Positions 36,736 to 48,193 of a DNA stretch of 64,000 nt are shown piece after piece. This stretch comes from Psoroptes ovis (Eukaryota; Arthropoda; Arachnida; Sarcoptiformes; Psoroptidae), in assembly GCA_002943765.1 (NCBI GenBank), contig PQWQ01000005.1, positions 1,240,001 to 1,304,000 of the forward strand. Direction: 5' to 3'. Position 1 is the stretch's first letter. Every line of letters starts with the position of its first letter. A model generated the notes under the pieces. That model was not told the DNA's origin. It searched no databases and worked only from the letters and a program-made list of their open reading frames with translations. Both the position numbers and the translations under genes were made by a program.

Positions 36736-37485
36736 ATGTCATCATTTTTTGGTAAAGTTCTTACCATTCTTGGCCTCAAAAAACGTGAAGCAAACATTTT
36801 GGTCGTAGGTCTTGATAATTCAGGTAAATCAACAATATTAAATTATTTAAAACGTAAAGAAGATCAATGTAATGAAATTGTACCGACTGTCGGTTATACT
36901 GTTGAACGTTTATCCGGTATTGAACGTAATCGTTTAGGTATAACTTTGACGGCATACGATATGTCTGGACAAGGTAGATATCGCAATCTATGGGAACATT
37001 ATTATAATAATGTTGAAGGTATTATTTTCGTGATTGATTCTACTGATGAATTACGGCTAGTTGTTGCACGTGATGAGCTTGAAATGTTGCTCAAACATCA
37101 ACAACAAAATGATAATGTTAATCTGAATGGCAATGATAATGATGATGGTAAGATTTCGAGCAATAATCATATCAATGATGATGGCAATCAAACAACAACA
37201 ACGAATCAAAATAATGATACAAATAATGATATCGATGGTAAAGATAAAGATAATGGCCCGAAAAAAACCACCGATATACCGATATTATTTTTTGCAAACA
37301 AAATGGATTTAAAAGAATCATTATCGACAATGAAAATAAGTCAAACATTAGGATTGCATCGGTTGCCACATAAACAATGGCATGTACAATCATCGAATGC
37401 ATTGAATGGTGATGGCATTCAAGATGGTATCAATTGGTTGCTGGTACAAATTGATAGTAATAATAAGAAAAAAGATTCAAAATAA
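36736..37485 (+). CDS. ARL6: ADP-ribosylation factor-like GTPase 6 (BBS3)
   Basis: Single exon, 249 residues; human ARL6 has 186. GTPase motifs: P-loop GLDNSGKS (25-32), switch I VPTVGYT with Thr51, the ARL6-specific DMSGQGRYRNLWEHYY (75-90), FANKMDLKES (G4, NKMD 188-191) and SSNALNGDGIQDG (G5 region). Helix GKVLTILGLKK at the start suits the amphipathic membrane helix. Gly2 of the vertebrate protein is absent (Ser here), so no N-myristoylation. An Asn/Asp/Gln/Thr-rich insertion (about 122-179) sits between the segment after ARDELEMLLK and IPILFFANKMD, accounting for the extra length. ARL6-GTP recruits the BBSome to membranes for ciliary traffic. It converges with GALM, only 92 bp away. Confidence 0.93.
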   Translation: MSSFFGKVLTILGLKKREANILVVGLDNSGKSTILNYLKRKEDQCNEIVPTVGYTVERLSGIERNRLGITLTAYDMSGQGRYRNLWEHYYNNVEGIIFVIDSTDELRLVVARDELEMLLKHQQQNDNVNLNGNDNDDGKISSNNHINDDGNQTTTTNQNNDTNNDIDGKDKDNGPKKTTDIPILFFANKMDLKESLSTMKISQTLGLHRLPHKQWHVQSSNALNGDGIQDGINWLLVQIDSNNKKKDSK

Positions 37486-37577
37486 ATCATATTTAGAAAC
37501 GATGGATATTTATGTATGTTTGTATCGATTTACATTTTGAATCTATTCGATAATCAGTAATTAAATCATCAATTCTT

Positions 37578-38666
37578 TCAGAAATTTTCAAATTTATAAA
37601 TTGTTTTATGTCGGTAAACATCGTTCGATTTCAATATCACTTGATTTGACCATTTCGGATGATTAATTGCATCAGGAAATCGTTGAGCTTCAAGACACAG
37701 GCCAGAATTTGGACCCAAATCGAATGGAATCGATGATTGTGATTGTTTTGTATGAAATTTGGGAATATATTCACCGATATAAAATTGAAATCCAGGTTCA
37801 TCAGTCATGAATGACATTTTTATACCACTTTTATCACTAAATACTTCGGCAGCCAATTTCAGTGGTCTTCGATATTGCAGCGACCATTTCGATGAATCAT
37901 TTTCAAGTACATAACAATGATCATATTGAAAATTACGAACACCAATCGTATTGTTGGTTGATTGATTTGAAAAATCCATAACCGTACCTTTGACAGGTAA
38001 TATTTGACCAGTTGGAATTTGTTCATCATTTAATTCAAGGTAACTGTTGGCATGTATGAAAATTCGATGATTCAGAATATCCAAAGACGATCGATCATTG
38101 CAACCATTCAAATTAAAATATGAATGATTTGTTAATGAAATGATTGTTTCAAGATTGTTTTCCGCCGAGTCGGCCAATCGACCAGTATATTCAATTTGTA
38201 ATTCATTCATTTCAGTGATTGTAAATCGTACCGTCACAACCACTGTTCCGGGGAAATTTTCTTCACCATCCATTGATTGATATTCAAATTCAAGTGAATC
38301 ATCGGTTCGATCAACGAGATTCCATTTTTTACAATTAAAACCATAGCGTCCACCATGTAATGAATTATGGCCATTATTTTGATATAATTGATAGCTTTGG
38401 CCATTCAGCTCAAATTTACCTTGAGCAATACGATTAGCAAAACGACCAATTGTTGATCCAAAATATGGATTCAATCGCGATGATTGATAATCATTGAAAT
38501 TATCAAATCCAAGAACTAAATCACATAACGAATTTTGATTGTTTGGAAATAATAATTGTACAATTGTTGCACCATAATCCATAATTTTGGCCGATAATTT
38601 ACCATTGGTTATTATGTATAGTCGAATAATGTTTTCGTGGTCATCTTTGCCAAATTCGGTCGACAT
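37578..38666 (-). CDS. GALM: Aldose 1-epimerase (galactose mutarotase)
   Basis: Single exon of 362 residues, close to human GALM (342). Active-site features are present: NRIAQGKF (Arg79), NSLHGGRYGF (His104), TNHSYFNLNG (general acid His181), YDHCY (Asp249), and GLCLEAQRFPDAINHP (general base Glu326). It interconverts alpha- and beta-anomers of glucose and galactose in the cytosol, feeding the Leloir pathway. No signal peptide is present. It lies 253 bp downstream of a second minus-strand gene, the PUDP-like phosphatase, and converges tightly with ARL6, so the two 3' UTRs probably overlap. Confidence 0.95.
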   Translation of the reverse strand: MSTEFGKDDHENIIRLYIITNGKLSAKIMDYGATIVQLLFPNNQNSLCDLVLGFDNFNDYQSSRLNPYFGSTIGRFANRIAQGKFELNGQSYQLYQNNGHNSLHGGRYGFNCKKWNLVDRTDDSLEFEYQSMDGEENFPGTVVVTVRFTITEMNELQIEYTGRLADSAENNLETIISLTNHSYFNLNGCNDRSSLDILNHRIFIHANSYLELNDEQIPTGQILPVKGTVMDFSNQSTNNTIGVRNFQYDHCYVLENDSSKWSLQYRRPLKLAAEVFSDKSGIKMSFMTDEPGFQFYIGEYIPKFHTKQSQSSIPFDLGPNSGLCLEAQRFPDAINHPKWSNQVILKSNDVYRHKTIYKFENF

Positions 38667-38919
38667 TTTTTCGATTTATTATTAGTTTTTAATGAAAAAA
38701 TTATTGATTGGCTCAAAAACAAATGTGAAATGAAGCAAAACGAACAAATCAATAGTTTTATTCACTGAAAATAAGAGGAAAAACATATGATAAAATCAAT
38801 AGAAAAATGAAAAAAAAAATTGTCAAACAACAACTAATTGATTGATTGATTGATATGTCACATTGAAGATTATTGGTTTGGCATGATTCGATGATTGATT
38901 ATCATAATCATGATTGTCA

Positions 38920-39669
38920 TCAATTGTCAATGTCATTGTATGGTGGCAATCCAAGTTGTTCAGGCTGGAATTCCAACAATGATTTGAAAATATAATCAGC
39001 TTCGACATTTGTAAATGATTGTCGATTAGAATTGATTAAAGAATACGTTTTCGAATCTGGGATCCATACGGATACCATACCGGCATTGTTTGCAGCTTTA
39101 ACACCATTTGCTGAATCTTCAAATACGAGAACATGTTTCATGTCCGCTGGCTGTTTTTTGAATCGTTTAGCACATATTAAAAATATTTGTGGATTCGGTT
39201 TACCACCATCAACGATTTCCGAATCATCACCAGCGATTACAATTGGATCAAATAATTCGAATAATTCTTTATGTTTACGTGTTTTTAATTCATATGTATA
39301 ACGTTTACTACTTGTTGCTATCGCTATTGGAATATGATTACGATGTAAATGTTTGATTAATTTTTCTGCTCCAGGCATTAAATCAATCGAATGATTATTG
39401 AATACATTCAAGTGTTCATCAATCATTTTTGTAGCAAATTCTTCAGCAGTTATTGGCAGATTCAGCTCATCAATCAATATTTTATAACCATTCAATCCTA
39501 AACGACCCATTACCTTGTTTTTCAATTCAAATGTATATTCTTTACCATAATTTTTCAACAAATTATTGTGGGCAATTTCATAAAGTTTCTCGGTGTCCAA
39601 TATCAGACCATCCATATCGAATATTACATGTGTTATTTGATGCTTTTTGGTCGGCGATTGATTATCCAT
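38920..39669 (-). CDS. PUDP: HAD-family phosphatase, pseudouridine-5'-phosphatase-like
   Basis: Single exon of 249 residues starting at MDNQSPTKK; four in-frame codons upstream lack an ATG. HAD motifs: I, IFDMDGLILDTE (nucleophile Asp18, acid/base Asp20); II, IAIATSSKR; III, GGKPNPQIF (Lys); IV, LVFEDSANGVKAANNAGM. The cap is all-helical (YEIAHNNLLKNYGKEYTFELKNKVMGR...). The MGRLGLNGYKILIDELNLPITAEEF cap resembles human PUDP (HDHD1) and fly GS1-like. These dephosphorylate pseudouridine 5'-phosphate. Substrate is inferred from family; other small phosphomonoesters are possible. Confidence 0.85.
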   Translation of the reverse strand: MDNQSPTKKHQITHVIFDMDGLILDTEKLYEIAHNNLLKNYGKEYTFELKNKVMGRLGLNGYKILIDELNLPITAEEFATKMIDEHLNVFNNHSIDLMPGAEKLIKHLHRNHIPIAIATSSKRYTYELKTRKHKELFELFDPIVIAGDDSEIVDGGKPNPQIFLICAKRFKKQPADMKHVLVFEDSANGVKAANNAGMVSVWIPDSKTYSLINSNRQSFTNVEADYIFKSLLEFQPEQLGLPPYNDIDN

Positions 39670-41797
39670 TATTGGCCACAAATTTTAAATTTTAATTTTG
39701 AAAAATGAAATTAAATTAAAAATTCTTTTTCGACCTTGACAAGGTCAAAATAGGTGAAAATAGTCGAAATTCGAATTTTTTTTGATTACATCAACAAGCG
39801 GAACATTGGGTAGAGGCTCTAAATTGATTATTTTTTCTTCAAAATTAATTTTAATTCAATTTAATCAATCAATGGATGAGTCGATTAAAATTATCTTTTG
39901 TTCATCAAAAAAAAAAATTGAATCAATCACTTTGATAATTCACTGATGATTATGAATTGGTAAAGAAAAATAGCTTCAATTTAACAATAATAACACGCAT
40001 GTGTCAAATTGATTTTATTTTGTTTTTTTTTCATTTTTTTTCTTGCTTTTTTGCACTTGCATTCATGTTATTTTGGCATTTTCATATTTTATCTTTTATT
40101 TTTTTTTTTTGTTCAGATTTGTTTTTTGATCAATTGATTTTCATTAAAAACTTTTTTTTTCTTCTCAATAATCATTATTATTCATTTTCAAGCATCGAAG
40201 CATTGACCGAAATAATCACATTTTTTCCACCTATTCTTCTCTATAATTTATTTTATTTTCAAGAAATTTTATAATTCATCAGCACCTGATTAATAATTCA
40301 ATTCCTGTAAGTAATAAAATTGATTGTCATCATCTGTATCTTTAAATTTTTTTCAAATTTTATTTTCTTGTATGGATCAAGATTTTAAAGCATCGAATTA
40401 AGTGAATGAATGACTCAACTCAACATTGAAAATAATTTTTCAATTGATTTATTTTGAAAACAATTGTATCAAATCACGAATTACATATTCAACGGTAAGT
40501 ATGTTAACAATCACAATGACAACCATTGTCCATTGCATTCCCAAATCGATCGATTGATTATGAAATAGTAAAATTCATTCCTTTTTTATGTTAAGGATTA
40601 AGAAAACATCAAATGTTAGTCATGAAAAAAAATTCAATAATTTCAATTTAATTTTTGATTAAATTCAATTGTAAATGTACTTGTAAATATAGAAAAAAAA
40701 TACAATCGCAAACCAATAATGATGATGGCATTAAAAAAAGAGAGAAAGGGTGAAACTCATATTTTTTTCTTATATTTATTTTGCATTGATTGAATAATTT
40801 TTCAACATCATATTTCATAGATCATAGCATCTAAATGAAATTTTAAAAAATCTCGAGGAAATACATTCATTCATTGCAAATGTATGTGGAAAAGAATAAA
40901 ATAACAAAAAAAATCAATTAATATTCATGCTATTTTTTGTTCAATTTTCATTGAACAAAAATAAACCATTTGGTTTTTATTACATCTAATCAATGAATAT
41001 AAATGAATGAATGAATGAATGTAAATGTGAATATATGAATGAATGATTGATGTTTTCAACATACAATTCTAAGCGACAATATTTTTATTTTCATGAATAA
41101 ACATAAACAACAGCATTGAACCAATAATGATAATGTATGTGATTGATATGAGAAATTTAAATTTTTTTATTATTTGAAATGAACAAAAAACAAAATCAAT
41201 TTCTGATAAGATAATTATTGATTTTGTTCATTTTTTTTTGTTTTGTTCATACTTTGTGTTTGCTTGAATGAATGAAATTTGAATAAAATAGAAAAAAAAT
41301 GCATTTGAAAATGATCAAAATTTTTTTCTGTGAATGAACGCGAATCAAAAAACAACACACACAAACACATTTACAATAATTAAATATCATTTTATCATTT
41401 GTACTGTGTGTATAATGGTAACATATTTTAGTAAGACCCCAATTCGGTGAAAAAGGAATGAAAATTTCAAAACAAAAATTTTCATATTTCATATTTCCAA
41501 TAATCACAATCACCGTAAATAATGATAATAATTATAAAAATCATATTATTACAAAATTAATTGAAAGTGATTGAATGTTTTACCAAATTTTCTATCTCTC
41601 TCTTTGTATTTTAAGTTCATTTTTTTCAGTTGTTTTTCAAATATCTAAATGTCAAATTTCAAAATTTTGTTTTTTTTTCTTTCATTAATTAGAGTGAACA
41701 AATATTGAGAAAGTTAAAAATCGAAAAAATTCCGACAATTCAAATATTTCATTTTTTTGTGTTTTGTTTCCGTTCATTTGTCATTCGCGACACACAA
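39670..41797. other. 2.1-kb divergent intergenic region, possible 5' UTR intron of PGRMC
   Basis: AT-rich with T and A homopolymers and ATGA/ATTC repeats (41003-41021). Two good donor-like GTAAGT sites at about 40309 and 40496 and acceptor-like TTTTTCAG (41629) or TTAATTAG (41692) suggest an untranslated 5' exon and intron for the downstream gene. No protein-coding exon is convincing; 41247-41513 on the minus strand is not supported. Confidence 0.4.
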
Positions 41798-42762
41798 ATG
41801 GAATCCGAAATCGGAGCCCAAACAAGTAAGCAACAACAACCACAACAACAACAGCCACAAAAACAACAAAGTGGTTCAGCTATGGATGTATTAAATTTAA
41901 CAAATACAGCATTAGCCATTTTGATTGTTATTGTTTTATATAAATTGTTTGGAGCTAAAAAAAGTAAGTTTTGAATTTCATAATTTTTTTTTAATCAATT
42001 AAACTAATTAATTTTTATTTTCAATTTTGATTTCAACAACAACGACAAAAAGAACAAGATAAAGAAGAAACATTTCGTTTACCAGATCCATTGCCAAAAC
42101 ATGATATGACATTAGATGAATTACGACGTTATGATGGTACCGGTCCTGATAAACGTGTTTGTATCGCTATATTGGGACGTGTTTATGATTGCACAAAACG
42201 TTATAATTTTTATGGTCCTGGTGGTGCTTATTCAACATTAGCCGGACGTGATGCATCACGTGCATTAGCAAAATTTGATGTTTATGCTGTCAAAGATGAA
42301 TGGGATGATATTACTGATTTAGATCCAAATGAATTATCAGCTGTTATGGAATGGAATGAACAATTTCAAGAAAAATATGATTATGTTGGTCGTTTAGTAC
42401 GATCAAAAGAAGAAATATTAGAAAGAGCTGAAGATAATATTATTGATGATGATTTACCGACGACCGATGTACAATCTAAACAACAATCACAACAACATCA
42501 ATCATCAACAGATGATGATGAAATTGAAGTAATAAACACTGTAAATAATAATGAAAATGTATCAGAATTATCATCAAATAATTGTAATAAAAATGAGAGT
42601 AGCAGTAAAAAAGTTTCATTTTCAGATGCCGAACCAAAATCTGAAAAGAAAGATGCTGATGATGATAAAAAATTATCCGAATCATCTGATGATATTGAAG
42701 TGATTGAAGCAGCACCAAGAACGGACAATAATGATGACCATAAACAAAGCAATAATAATTGA
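41798..42762 (+). CDS. PGRMC1: Membrane-associated progesterone receptor component (cytochrome b5-like)
   Basis: Two exons (41798-41963, 42053-42762; intron 89 bp) give 291 residues. The ATG (MESEIGAQ) is taken over an upstream in-frame non-ATG. There is a Gln/Pro-rich head, a single transmembrane helix (about 36-52, ALAILIVIVLYKLFG) and a MAPR/cyt b5-like domain: TLDELRRYDG, KRVCIAILGRVYDCTKRYNFYGPGGAYSTLAGRDASRALAKF, then YVGRLV. Tyr residues around FYGPGGAY fit the heme-binding region. Vertebrate PGRMC1 is about 195 residues; the extra ~100 at the C-terminus are acidic/Ser/Asn low complexity. PGRMCs sit in the ER and support P450s and sterol metabolism. PGRMC1 versus PGRMC2 cannot be resolved. 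The acceptor is purine-rich, so the junction is less certain. Confidence 0.85.
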
Positions 42763-43497
42763 CACCTATTGGAAAATATCAATCTATGATTGGCGAAAAA
42801 AAAACGTAACAAAAACAAATGCAAAAATAATATCATCATCATCATCATCAAATCTATTTTTTTTAAATGTTTCCATAAAATAATTCATTTTGCGACAAAC
42901 GAAAAAAGCAAAAAGAAGCAAAGAAAAATAATGCATCGTATCTCAATTTGACCATTTATTATGATGAATATATATATCATCATCACACAATTATTATTCA
43001 AATGAAAAAAAAAAAATATTTGACCTTTTTTTTCTATGAAAAGTTTTTTTTTCACAATTTCCAATTTCATCATAAATCAATCAAATTATTTTATGAAGAA
43101 ATATATGCTTCATTTCAAATATACTTTTTCTTCCAACATCATCTACACTTACACACACACACATTTACATATATTATAAATATTGGAAATGATAATTTTT
43201 TTAAAATTATTTTTTATTATTATTATTATTATTATTCACAACAGAAAATAATTTTTGTTTAAAATAAAAATAAAAGAATTTTTTTTTTCAAAAATTTTTC
43301 AATTCATTTTGTTGACGACAGATGGCAGTAGCACTCGAGCATTGTGAGCACATTGTTTACAAAATACAATTTGTTTATGTTTATATTTTATAAAAAAAAA
43401 ATTGAAATTTAAAGAGACAAATATATATATTTTTGTAATTAGTTTTCCCCACCATTTTGGACGATAAAATTGATAGATAACAAGAAATAAAAAAACA
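42763..43497. other. Intergenic with a CTCF-core-like motif
   Basis: AT-rich with ATT and CATC repeats and a (CA)n run near 43151-43162. ACAGATGGC at 43318-43326 is a partial CTCF-core match. No coding exon is seen. Confidence 0.5.
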
Positions 43498-44441
43498 ATG
43501 AATAAAAAAGATGAAAGTTTTAAAAAACTTGAAGAACGTACATTAGTCGTAAGAAAGTTCGATCCAGATCAAATCACCAAAGAATTATTGGAAGAGCTGT
43601 TTTCAAATTTTGGTCCCGTCAATAATATTATACTTCGATATGATCATGCATTTGTTGAATTTTCTGAACCAGAATCGGTTGCATATGCAATGTAAGTTAA
43701 TTTTTTTTTGCATTTATTTTTCATATTGAATAATCATTTATTTCCATTCAATCAATCAGAGCAATGATGTGGGGAATATGTTTACATGGTCGTCGTTTAT
43801 CTTTATCACCAAAAATATCATCAGATTTTTATTATAAATATTTAGAATCATTACGAACATTTGAACGAAAATCAGATAATGATAGCGAATTTTTAAATCA
43901 ATTTTTATCTGAAAAACAAAAAAATGAAAAACAATCGGCGATTAAAAAATTTGAAACATCCAGAAATGGTCGTCGAAATTTGCTCGAAAGGCTAGATAAA
44001 TATCATAAACACTATGAACCAGATTCATATTATAATCCATATTTCAAAAGAGATCTATACGATGATCATTATAACAATGATAATTATTCAAGACATGAAC
44101 GACCATCGCATCATTTCCCAACACCACCACCACCACCACCATCATATTCAGGTTACGGATCACCTCACTTTGATAGCCAGCCATTTCCTCATCAGCGGCC
44201 GCCACCACCGCCGCCTATGATGTATAATAATAATTATGTGCCTAATCAGCTATTTTGGGTAGGCCACCAAGGGCCACCACCACCACCAATGCCTTCGCAT
44301 GCATTTCCAAGTTATCCGAATGATCATCATCATCATCATCATTCATTTCATGATCAATCAAATTCATATGATCATCATCATTACAAACATCAACGAGATC
44401 TCCATCGACGATATGATGAACCTAGACATCGTCGTCGTTAA
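43498..44441 (+). CDS. RBM7: RNA-binding protein RBM7/RBM11-like, NEXT complex candidate
   Basis: Two exons (43498-43691, 43760-44441; intron 68 bp) give 291 residues. One RRM at about 13-83: ERTLVVRKFDPDQITKELLEELFSNFGPVNNIIL, then HAFVEFSEPESVAYAIAMMWGICLHGRRLSLSP. TKELLEELFSNFGPV, the YAM/YAI junction and GICLHGRRL fit RBM7/RBM11, whose RRM binds U-rich RNA and which forms NEXT with MTR4 and ZCCHC8 to feed the exosome. The rest is Lys/Glu-rich, then a Pro/His/Tyr-rich low-complexity tail (PPPPPPSYSGYG, runs of six His) ending in RRR. The splice keeps RNP1/RNP2 spacing. The loop before HAFVEF is short, so specificity may differ. Confidence 0.75.
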
Positions 44442-44941
44442 ACTTTTGTTTCTTCTTGTTCTTAAATCAATTCAGGAAACCCAAAAATGAATTAACAATA
44501 TTTGAAAAGAGAATATGAATATTTATGTTATTTTTTTTTACCTCAAAACAATGAATGTTTTTACCAAAAAAAAAAAACAATGAATTATAATATATTATTT
44601 TCAGCTCAAACGATGAATTATTATGTGAAATAATATGTGAAAATTTGCTTATTTTTTGTTACTATTAATTTCAATTTCAAGGTTAATTGTTTTCGAATAA
44701 TAATAAATAATGAATTTTTTTTTCGATACAAATGCACCTGGAACCATGCACATGGAATTCGTGTCGGTAACTCTTTTTTTTTCAATTTGAAAAAAAACAA
44801 ACGAAATGATACGTGTGTTGAAATTTTAATCACTTCACAATTCATGATTTAAATTTTATGTTTTTTCAATTAAAAAAAATGAAAAACATAAAATTTCGGT
44901 CAAAATCATATGATCATGAATCATCAGCCAATGATTTAATT

Positions 44942-44942
<1 letters not shown>

Positions 44943-44974
<32 letters not shown>
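44943..44974. repeat. Poly-T tract, 32 nt
   Basis: Uninterrupted T run. It is long even for this AT-rich DNA, and read on the minus strand could be a poly-A tail of a retroposed copy; no flanking duplication was identified. Confidence 0.85.
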
Positions 44975-44975
<1 letters not shown>

Positions 44976-45166
44976 GAATGATCATTAGATAATCTTTAAT
45001 TTATTGAATTTTCAAGCCTGTTATTATCATTACCATCAATGTGATTTAAATTGAAAATAAGCTTTCATTTCAAAATTCATTTCAAAATTCATTCATAATT
45101 ATTCATCATGAATCATTGTTTTCATCATTGCCCACGAATTATCTTAAAATGTGATATTTTAATTAA

Positions 45167-45343
45167 TTAAATTTTGCATTGAAAATCATTGATATCTTTG
45201 AAATAATTCATGAATACAGCTCTAAATCGCCAAGCAAGCCGACATCATCAAGCGCCGGCCATGAAACTATGACTATTCGAGAGTTGTCAAAAGTCTACCA
45301 CACCATCCATTCTAACGTTCAAACGTTAAGTTTGACCAATTGA
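45167..45343 (+). other. Orphan GC-richer open frame, possible exon or decayed coding fragment
   Basis: An open frame of about 58 codons ends at TGA. Its second half reads SSKSPSKPTSSSAGHETMTI and continues RELSKVYHTIHSNVQTLSLT. Codon usage and GC content differ from the surrounding A/T DNA. There is no start codon at the beginning, and an acceptor-like ACAG lies near 45219. A separate short ATG frame starts at 45361 (MSLLRKRKLSTFNAENLRQF). I do not recognise either and cannot show they are genes. Confidence 0.22.
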
Positions 45344-46432
45344 CAATTAGACACAAACAAATGAGTTTACTAAGAAAACGCAAGTTATCAACATTCAATG
45401 CTGAGAATTTGCGGCAATTTAAAAAAATTATTTATGTTGTTTAATCAATGTAAATCAGTCAACAACAAAGGCAACAACAACAACAACAATTATCAACAAT
45501 TTATCAAACGAATGGTCATTTTTTTCGAGTGTTTAATTTATGAAAAAACAAAAAATATCCAATGGCTGCCGTCCACCAGCAGCAATGATAAATTCACTAA
45601 AACAAAAATAAACAAAAAACTTGATAACCTTGAATATTAATAAATATGAATATTTTTATTCATTTATTTATTTATTTATTTATTATCATCATTTAATGAA
45701 TATTGAATGTTTAAAAATATTAAACATTATTCATTTGATTTAAAAATAAATGAATTCTATCATTAAAATATACATTTTAATATGACATATTCGATTATAA
45801 TCGGTTATATCAATCAAATCAAAAAAAAATAATGGTCATTATAATTGTAATTAAAATTTGTTGTTGTTGTTGATTGTTTATTGATGTTGATTGTTGATGC
45901 TTGTTTCAATCAAATCAAATCAAAATTCAAATCATTTGATCATAGAATCAAATAGCAACACGACCACGACAACAACGATCAACAATGGTAACATGTTTTT
46001 ACCTATCAACAACATTTGCCATTTTTTTTTCGAAAATAATTGGTTGGTTTGTTTGAATGGTGATCGTGTTTTTTATTTGTTGATATGTGTTTGATTTTAT
46101 TCATTTTATATGAATAAAATCATTAAAAAAAATTATCTTTAAAATAAATCAAATTGCAATTTTATGTTTTGAATATTGTTTCTAACATATGTTCACCAGA
46201 TTGTCTTGTGATCATCATCATCATCATTATGTCTTCATCATTTGTCATATGATTGTCAAGGTGTTGTGTTTTATGCATTGATATTGTACCATCGATTCTG
46301 AGAGATGATTTGATGAATATTCTTCTGAAATGTTCGGCAACAAATTCTGACAATCAATGAAGCAACAAAGCATTGATTTTCGATGAGAAAATATTGTTTT
46401 GAACAGAAAATTTCGAGTTTTCATCGATCGAT

Positions 46433-46520
46433 CGTAAACAATTAACTCATATCAATTGATCGATCGATCAATCAACCAATCAATCAATCAATCATTCAAT
46501 CAATCAATCAATCGATTAAT
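46433..46520. repeat. (ATCA)n/(ATCG)n tetranucleotide repeat
   Basis: A tract of ATCA and ATCG units, slightly degenerate. Confidence 0.85.
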
Positions 46521-46865
46521 TACTTTTACTTGTTTTGGGTCTTGTTTTTCACATTTATCAATCGATATCATAATGAACGTATTCACTGCACCTTGACAAT
46601 GTTACTAATGACCTTTGGTAAATATTTATTCAATTATAACAGGTGACCTTTGAAAATTATCATGAATTTACCTAGAAATCTTCGGAAATACGGTTAATAG
46701 TATGAAGGAAAAAATATCTTTGAATGAATGAACCACAAAAATACACCTTTTGATTGTTTGTTGTATTATGTTGAATACATCAAACGATAATTTTAGTCAA
46801 AATTTTAGAAAAAGAGACATTTAAATAAATCGTTGATTTGTTGTGATTACGATACGTGCATACAA

Positions 46866-46890
46866 ACACACACACACACACACGCACACA
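46866..46890. repeat. (CA)n microsatellite
   Basis: About 12 CA units with one CG interruption. Confidence 0.9.
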
Positions 46891-47369
46891 CCAATGCATA
46901 TTGATTGAGAAATTTACGACAAACAAACAAAACAAACGAAAACAATAATCACCATTTGTCATTGATCTGTTTTCAAAAATGATCACATCGACATTCGTCA
47001 ACGACAATTTTGCCATTACAAATCAATCAAACAACATTGAAATTGTTTTTCTCATTATTTTTATTATTATTATCATTTTAGTTAGTTAAGATATAATTGA
47101 TATTGAAACATAGAAATCAATTTTCAAAGAATTGACAATTCGATTGACCAAATTTAATTTTAAGATTTAAATTGTCTCATTTTTTCATCAAATTTAAATT
47201 CAATGACATCAACTAATTTTAAATCATTTTAAATCATCTAATTTTTCTTATTGTTTTTTTTATTGTTTCAACTGAAATGATCTCACCAATTATATCAATT
47301 ACGAATATAAATTTTTGCCATCAAAAAAAAATTCTAGAACAATTTGTTACAGATTTTTGTTCAGTCGAA

Positions 47370-47400
47370 TATAAAAAGACATGGAATACAATAATCATTC
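47370..47400 (+). promoter_or_regulatory. TATA box plus initiator, candidate ZIP gene promoter
   Basis: TATAAAAAG at 47370-47378 and TCATTC (initiator TCAKTY) at 47395-47400; the Inr A is 27 bp after the first T of the TATA box, an optimal spacing. The ZIP ATG lies about 800 bp downstream, so a long 5' UTR or a 5' UTR intron ending near CAG at 48055-48057 would be needed. Confidence 0.35.
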
Positions 47401-48193
47401 GTAATTTGGTCCCCGATTTCTTCAACGATCATCAATTGTGATTTGAATATGATTTAAGTTAGAAGTTCTTTCATCAACTTTTTAGTGTTTAAGTTTTGGA
47501 GCAGGTGTTTTCTGTTTCGTGTCCCACCATACCAAGAACTTGTCGTTTTTATTACCCGAATTTCGGCTTGACAAGTGAAAACACGTTGAACAATTAAACT
47601 ATTCATGCGTTGATTGTGCCATTTATATCAGATTCAATCAAAGAATCGTCAAAAAAAAAAAACAATTCAATTGCAACTTGATCATGTCTCCGGTGATATA
47701 CGGTGAATCTAATAATTTAATTGTCCATTGATTTAGTTAATTTATCAAATGATCATTTGTTTTGTTTATCAAAATCATCATGATGATGATTATAAATATT
47801 TTAATTTTTTTTGATTTATTTTGATCGTGTTTTGAATCGAATTAAATTTCATTTTATTCGATTTGATTTGATTTGATTTTTACTTAATTTGCATGCACAT
47901 ATATATATTATAAATGCAACAATCAAAATAAAACAAACAAAATTAATCAAAACAATTTGATCAGTATCAACAACAACAACAACAACATCATCTGATTTAG
48001 TTGAAAACATTTTGCGCGAAAAGTTGATAATAATGTCATTTCAAATGTAATTTTCAGTTAAATATCAACGAATTAACAAAACAACAACAAATTTAAACGT
48101 GAAAAATCGATAGTAAATCGACAACGTGGTAAATTCAACAAGATAATAATCAAGATTTGACAAGTTATTTGATTCAGTTCGAAATTGGCAAAA

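Larger units (their letters stand above)
44442..48193. other. 3.8-kb region between RBM7-like and the ZIP gene
   Basis: Very AT-rich. It holds a 32-nt T run (44943-44974), a GC-richer open segment (45167-45343, listed separately), ATCA and CA repeats, and a TATA/Inr pair near 47370-47400 that may start the ZIP transcript. No other convincing exon. Confidence 0.5.

Noticed and set aside
46437..46520. Regular ATCA units that might look like a CRISPR array
   Set aside because: Contiguous tetranucleotide repeat without spacers.
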